Shown here piece after piece: positions 33,914 through 37,309 of a DNA stretch of 37,309 bases. The first letter of the stretch is position 1, and every line of letters starts with the position of its first letter. The notes below the pieces were generated by a model that saw only the letters and a list, made by a program, of their open reading frames with translations, was not told the DNA's origin and made no database searches. The position numbers and the translations under genes are program-made. This DNA is from Acidobacteriota bacterium. GTDB taxonomy: Bacteria > Acidobacteriota > Terriglobia > Bryobacterales > Bryobacteraceae. The DNA lies in assembly GCA_016870915.1 (NCBI GenBank), contig VFZY01000040.1, forward strand, positions 1-37,309, given 5' to 3'.

Positions 33914-34372
33914 ATGCGCGAGACAACGCGGCGAAGCCTGCTTCTCACACCCGTGCTCATGGCTGGCTGCGCGGGCGGCCGCACTGACGAGAACGGCGAT
34001 CTTGCCCTCCGCCGCGTCAAGCTCCCCAACGGCGTTGAACTGCGTTGCGAAGTCAGAATCACGCAGGAAGACATGGCCCGCGGCATGATGTTCCGCGACG
34101 CCCTGCCGGAAGGCCGCGGCATGCTGTTCGTGCACCAGACGGAAGGCCGCTTCTCCTATTGGATGTTCCAATGCCGCGTCCCGCTCGACATCATTTGGAT
34201 GGATGCCTCGCGCCGCATCGTTGAGATTGCGGCCAACACGCCGCCCTGTGCCGGTCCGGCGCCCACATGCCCCAGCTACGGCGGGAATGCGGCTGCCCGG
34301 TTCGTCCTTGAACTCAACGGCGGCCAGGCCGCGCGCTACGGCCTCAGGAACGGCGACCTGCTCGAGTTCTGA
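33914..34372 (+). CDS. DUF192 family lipoprotein
   Basis: A 152-residue exported protein. A signal peptide ends in the lipobox LMAGC (Cys about residue 18), so it should be lipid-anchored. The DUF192 domain follows: VELRCEVRITQEDMARGMMF, RDALPEGRGMLFVHQTEGRF, SYWMFQCRVPLDIIWMDASR, IVEIAANTPPC and FVLELNGGQAARYGLRNGDL. The motif RGMMFR...GMLFV...WM is the family's hallmark. Function of DUF192 is unknown. ATG 33914 was chosen over GTG 33911, which lies one codon upstream. It converges on the cupin-DUF1080 gene with a 4-base gap. Confidence 0.9.
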   Translation: MRETTRRSLLLTPVLMAGCAGGRTDENGDLALRRVKLPNGVELRCEVRITQEDMARGMMFRDALPEGRGMLFVHQTEGRFSYWMFQCRVPLDIIWMDASRRIVEIAANTPPCAGPAPTCPSYGGNAAARFVLELNGGQAARYGLRNGDLLEF

Positions 34373-34376
34373 TCGC

Positions 34377-36002
34377 CTACTTCCGCAACAGCGGAGTGAC
34401 AACAACGTTGCGGAATTCCACGCCGCCGTGATCGCCCTGCAAGGAAATCGGGCCGGGCTGCTCTTCGTTGGGATTCTCCGCCATTCCAGTCAGCCCGCGG
34501 ATGGGTGCGTGGTCCATCACCGTGATGCCATTGAGCACAACCGTCAGGTCCCGCCCCACCAGCGTAAGATCCACACTCTGCCACTCGCCGGCGCGCCGGC
34601 TTGCGTTCACGCGCGGGGCGATCTGGCTGTACAGAGACACATTGCCATGCAAGTCCGGAGGCTCCCCGAAGTCGTCCGCAAGCTGCAGTTCGTAGTGGTT
34701 CCGCAGCCCGATTCCGCTGTTGCCCCTTTTGGGCAGCCGGAACTCCGTGTGCAGCCGGAAGTTCGTGAACCGCTCCCGCGAAACCAGCGCGCTCGCTCGC
34801 GCGGACGTATTGAAGAGCACCCCATCGGCGCGGCGCTGCCAGCCCTGCGGCGGTTGGCCGGCGAACAGCTTGACGGGCTGTCCCTCGTGCCACGTGCCGT
34901 CATCCCCATCCGGCAACGGCCGTGTGCGCCATCCTGTCCACGCGAACGAGCGGCCGCCTTCAAGTTCCGTCGTTCCCTCAATCTGGGAGTCACCCTTCAA
35001 CCGCACACGGCTCAGCGCCCGCACCGTCCGCGGCGGCGAGCCCTCGAACGTACGCTCCACCCGAAACGTCAGTTCGCCATCGCGCTCCCGGGCGTCTTGA
35101 ATGGACGCGAGCCGCCCGCCCGTCACGCCGAAGAAATTGCCCGAAGCCGGTGACGACCCGAAAATCTCCATCCAGAACACCTTGCCCGCGGCTGCCGTCC
35201 CTGTCACGGCCTGCATCGTCCACCGGCCCGCGAACGGCGTGCCCGCGGCGGGCGGCGCTTGCGCATGGATCACGACGGCCTCCGAGCCGCCCGTGTTCTT
35301 CAAATCCACACGCTCCGCCCCCTGCACGAAAACACTATCCCGCGCCCCGGCCGCAAGCGCGCCATTGGCCGTCACGGAGCCCTTCCAGACGAACAAAAAC
35401 TGCTCAGAGTCCGCCGCGGACTGCACCGTGAGTTCAGCGCCGGGCGCAAGCCGATGATGCGCGGCCTTAACCTGCACCGCCCCAATCGAACCATCCACGA
35501 AGAGCCCGTTGCGCGCGGCGAATTCAACGAACCGCACAGCTCCCGGCGTGATCACCCCCTCCGGCCGGCCCGCGCCCGGCTTCAACGAATCCCGAGCACC
35601 GGTGTACAGCACCAGGTCAGGCGGGGTCTGGAAACTGATCATCACCGTGTTGTCGTCAGCCGTCACCGTTCCGTGGACCTGGCCGGCCGGGACGAACGCC
35701 GCCTGGCCCGCGGGCATCCGCCGAAGCGAGGCGCCCTGGCGAAGGTTGGCCGCGCCGCGCAGCACCAGAATCGTATCGTCCGATGTGCCGTGAACGTGCG
35801 GCGAGAACTCATCGCCCCGGTTCGATTCGGAAAGGTTCAGCGTGATCCGCTTGGCGCCCATCCCGGGATGGATGATGCGGTTCGAGGTGACCTGTCCCAT
35901 CCGGAACGGCGTCGCCTCCCGGAAACGGATCAGCCGCACCTCGGCCGTTGCGGGGGCCATCGCGGCGGCTGCCATCAGCGGTACAATCAGGACCCGTCGC
36001 AT
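34377..36002 (-). CDS. Secreted bicupin-DUF1080 fusion protein
   Basis: A 541-residue exported protein with signal peptide MRRVLIVPLMAAAAMAPATA. Residues about 40-125 form a cupin with the metal-type motif FSPHVHGTSDDTILVLRGAA and a second His in VHGTVTADD. Residues about 150-250 look like a second cupin without its His ligands (ELTVQSAADSEQFLFVWKGS). A lipocalin-like strand region follows (about 255-360, FAGRWTMQAVTGTAAAGK). The end (about 370-541) is a DUF1080/3-keto-disaccharide-hydrolase-type sandwich: LFAGQPPQGWQRRADGVLFN, FTNFRLHTEFRLPKRGNSGI, HYELQLADDFGEPPDLHG, RAGEWQSVDLTLVGRDLTVV. It follows the stand-alone DUF1080 gene by 19 bases. It probably acts on sugars outside the cell; the reaction is unproven. 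Confidence 0.83.
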   Translation of the reverse strand: MRRVLIVPLMAAAAMAPATAEVRLIRFREATPFRMGQVTSNRIIHPGMGAKRITLNLSESNRGDEFSPHVHGTSDDTILVLRGAANLRQGASLRRMPAGQAAFVPAGQVHGTVTADDNTVMISFQTPPDLVLYTGARDSLKPGAGRPEGVITPGAVRFVEFAARNGLFVDGSIGAVQVKAAHHRLAPGAELTVQSAADSEQFLFVWKGSVTANGALAAGARDSVFVQGAERVDLKNTGGSEAVVIHAQAPPAAGTPFAGRWTMQAVTGTAAAGKVFWMEIFGSSPASGNFFGVTGGRLASIQDARERDGELTFRVERTFEGSPPRTVRALSRVRLKGDSQIEGTTELEGGRSFAWTGWRTRPLPDGDDGTWHEGQPVKLFAGQPPQGWQRRADGVLFNTSARASALVSRERFTNFRLHTEFRLPKRGNSGIGLRNHYELQLADDFGEPPDLHGNVSLYSQIAPRVNASRRAGEWQSVDLTLVGRDLTVVLNGITVMDHAPIRGLTGMAENPNEEQPGPISLQGDHGGVEFRNVVVTPLLRK

Positions 36003-36021
36003 CCAGCCTCCCCGTCAACTT

Positions 36022-36642
36022 CTACCGCACGCTGATCTCGCGAAAATACACAGTCGACTTCGCATCGTGATTCTGCAGGCCAATGTAGCCCACGTCCGGC
36101 CGCGGCCCCCGCACCGGCTCATACCACTGCTTCCGCTCTGGCACCGCCTGGCTCCCATGGAACCGGTTGATCACATGCCCGTTCAGCCTCACCGTGGTCT
36201 GTTGCCCCTTCAACACGATCTCCATGGTGTTCCACTCACCGGCCGGCTTCTGGCGGCCCTTCTCCGCCTTCGCCAGCGAGTACAAAGCGCCCGTGCAATG
36301 CCACTCATCGCCGGCCGCATCAATCTGCACCTCGTATCCGTTGTGGACTCCGTACCAGGGATCGTTCGGACGCTCCGGCAGCCGGATAAACACCCCGGAG
36401 TTCGAATGCTCTCCCGTGGTCTTGAAAACCACCCTCACCGTCGCATTCCCAAACGCCTTGCCCTCGAAGAAAAGCAACCCCATCCCGCCCACGGTCTTCA
36501 GCGCCCCGTCTTCCACCTCAAAGCGCCCCGGGCCCACCATCTTCCACCCGGAAAGGTCCCGGCCATTGAAAAGCTGAACAGGCTCTGCGGCCTTGAGTAA
36601 TCCAAGCAGAACAAAGGAAGAAAAGAGGCTGAAACGGAGCAT
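36022..36642 (-). CDS. Secreted DUF1080 (3-keto-disaccharide hydrolase-like) protein
   Basis: A 206-residue exported protein. ATG 36642 gives signal peptide MLRFSLFSSFVLLGLLKAAE. The DUF1080 jelly roll reads VQLFNGRDLSGWKMVGPGRF, GLLFFEGKAFGNATVRVVFK, NSGVFIRLPER, YGVHNGYEVQIDAAGDEWHC, GEWNTMEIVLKGQQTTVRLN and GYIGLQNHDAKSTVYFREIS. The LFNGxDLxGW start and GxIxLQxH end are standard. Some DUF1080 proteins hydrolyse 3-keto-glycosides. First gene of a two-gene operon with the cupin-DUF1080 fusion. A longer open frame to 36783 lacks a leader and was not used. Confidence 0.9.
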   Translation of the reverse strand: MLRFSLFSSFVLLGLLKAAEPVQLFNGRDLSGWKMVGPGRFEVEDGALKTVGGMGLLFFEGKAFGNATVRVVFKTTGEHSNSGVFIRLPERPNDPWYGVHNGYEVQIDAAGDEWHCTGALYSLAKAEKGRQKPAGEWNTMEIVLKGQQTTVRLNGHVINRFHGSQAVPERKQWYEPVRGPRPDVGYIGLQNHDAKSTVYFREISVR

Positions 36643-37120
36643 TCGTCCATTGTAGCGGGCGCGCGCGCCCGGTCCTGTCATTCCATGGAACCAGCCGCCT
36701 GCCTTGTGAGCCCCCGCAGTGCCCCGAACCGCAAGAAAGAACTCGCCAGTCGCTAGGCGAGACGGCCCATGCTGGAATCTCAAGGCGGGATGGTGTGGGC
36801 TTGTTCCGTTCGAAGGGGCCTGCGTTTGTACGATGCCGCTCGAATCGGTCAGTCAGCGCAACGGGTCTTGGCTGGACGCTGATGCTCCTACCGCCGCTGC
36901 GTAGCGCGCGATGAACCTCGGTGGACCGCAATCCTCTACCCGCTCCGGACTAGCCACCAGGATGAAGCTTTCCAGCATGCGGCCATTCGCGGCCGGTTCC
37001 ACCATCCCGAAGCAGGACACCCTCACGTCCTCCGCAGCGTCCGCCGAAATCGATAAAGCTCGCGATTATATTAGAGTTGTCCTCCTCAAGCACCCTGACG
37101 TAGAGTTGTGTCACGGCCAC
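36643..37120. other. Region without recognisable gene
   Basis: About 480 bases between the DUF1080 gene and the right-hand IS. Several short open frames occur on both strands but none shows a known domain or a ribosome-binding site. It may hold the promoter of the DUF1080 operon and the debris of an older insertion. Confidence 0.5.
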
Positions 37121-37309
37121 GTGAAAAGTTCCTAATCGAGCCAAGTAGAAAGTTCCTCTTGACAGCCTTTAATGGCAGAAGGATGGAACGAATAGCGATG
37201 AGCCAGAGGGAGCGAGACGAACTGCACTGGTTAAAGCAGGCGCAGCAGAGAACGGTGACCCAGCAGGAAGCAGCCCAGCGGATCGGTGTGAGCGAGCGGT
37301 GGGTACGGA
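37121..37309 (+). mobile_element. ISNCY-type insertion sequence, left end (cut by window edge)
   Basis: Two near-identical 13-base direct repeats, GTGAAAAGTTCCT (37121-37133) and GTAGAAAGTTCCT (37145-37157), lie 24 bases apart just before the transposase gene, as at the ends of IS elements that bind their transposase at repeated sites. TTGACA at 37159-37164 could be part of a promoter. The exact boundary is uncertain. Confidence 0.6.
37183..37309 (+). CDS. ISNCY family transposase, N-terminal part (cut by window edge)
   Basis: From ATG 37183 the frame reads MERIAMSQRERDELHWLKQA, then QQRTVTQQEAAQRIGVSERW and VR. This is the helix-turn-helix N-terminus of the ISNCY/ISDol1-like transposases (MSQRERD, T-Q-x-x-A-A, G-V-S-E-R-x-V-R). 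ATG 37198 is an alternative start. Only 42 codons are present, so the catalytic part lies outside the window. Direct repeats at the IS end sit immediately upstream. Confidence 0.82.
   Translation, partial: MERIAMSQRERDELHWLKQAQQRTVTQQEAAQRIGVSERWVR

Overview
The window looks like GC-rich chromosomal DNA from an acidobacterium, most likely of the Solibacter/Bryobacter/Paludibaculum group. This is inferred from gene content: two very large Oar-like TonB-receptor-type proteins with an N-terminal carboxypeptidase-regulatory domain, DUF1080 proteins, a PEP-CTERM protein, secreted tandem D-aminoacylases, futalosine-pathway menaquinone genes and abundant IS elements. No rRNA, tRNA, CRISPR array or phage module was seen. 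Fragments of two different IS elements cut off the window at both ends: an IS1380-type transposase at the left and an ISNCY-type transposase at the right.

Layout. 1-2.4 kb: IS1380 end abutting a two-gene ABC exporter whose permease has lost its 3' end. 2.5-8.9 kb: a GATase-like (DUF4350-type) protein, an uncharacterised protein, a PD-(D/E)XK nuclease-like protein, the PLP-homeostasis protein YggS coupled to a GT4 glycosyltransferase, and a secreted CocE-type hydrolase. 9.0-15.4 kb: a compact type IV pilus/type II secretion-like operon (GspE/PilB ATPase, PilM-, PilN-, PilO- and PilP/GspC-like proteins, then a pseudopilin-like protein carrying a gliadin-like PYPGQQ repeat domain); no secretin or platform protein is present here. 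15.4-17.2 kb: three tandem 93-bp repeats plus one inverted copy, all lying against stop codons, around a mini slipin-like gene and a frameshifted PEP-CTERM gene.

17.3-26.9 kb: a minus-strand operon (CBM9/PKD-like secreted protein, SDR dehydrogenase, two Oar-like outer-membrane receptors, the first carrying an in-frame TAG), divergent from a CE15 glucuronoyl-esterase-like gene. This resembles a polysaccharide-utilisation unit. 26.9-31.9 kb: two overlapping secreted D-aminoacylase-family genes followed by an ABC-F ATPase. 31.9-32.4 kb: a DUF433 antitoxin followed by a wrecked DUF5615-type toxin. 32.4-33.9 kb: MqnP-type prenyltransferase overlapping a gene for an MqnE-like protein that has lost the whole radical-SAM core. 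33.9-36.6 kb: a DUF192 lipoprotein, a bicupin-DUF1080 fusion and a stand-alone DUF1080 protein. The right end carries IS terminal repeats.

The most notable signals are the core-less MqnE homologue beside MqnP, the repeat-expanded pseudopilin in a minimal pilus-like operon, the stop-codon-abutting 93-bp element, and several genes broken by single lesions (amber, frameshift, IS, decayed toxin). All assignments come from reading motifs by eye; no database search was run.
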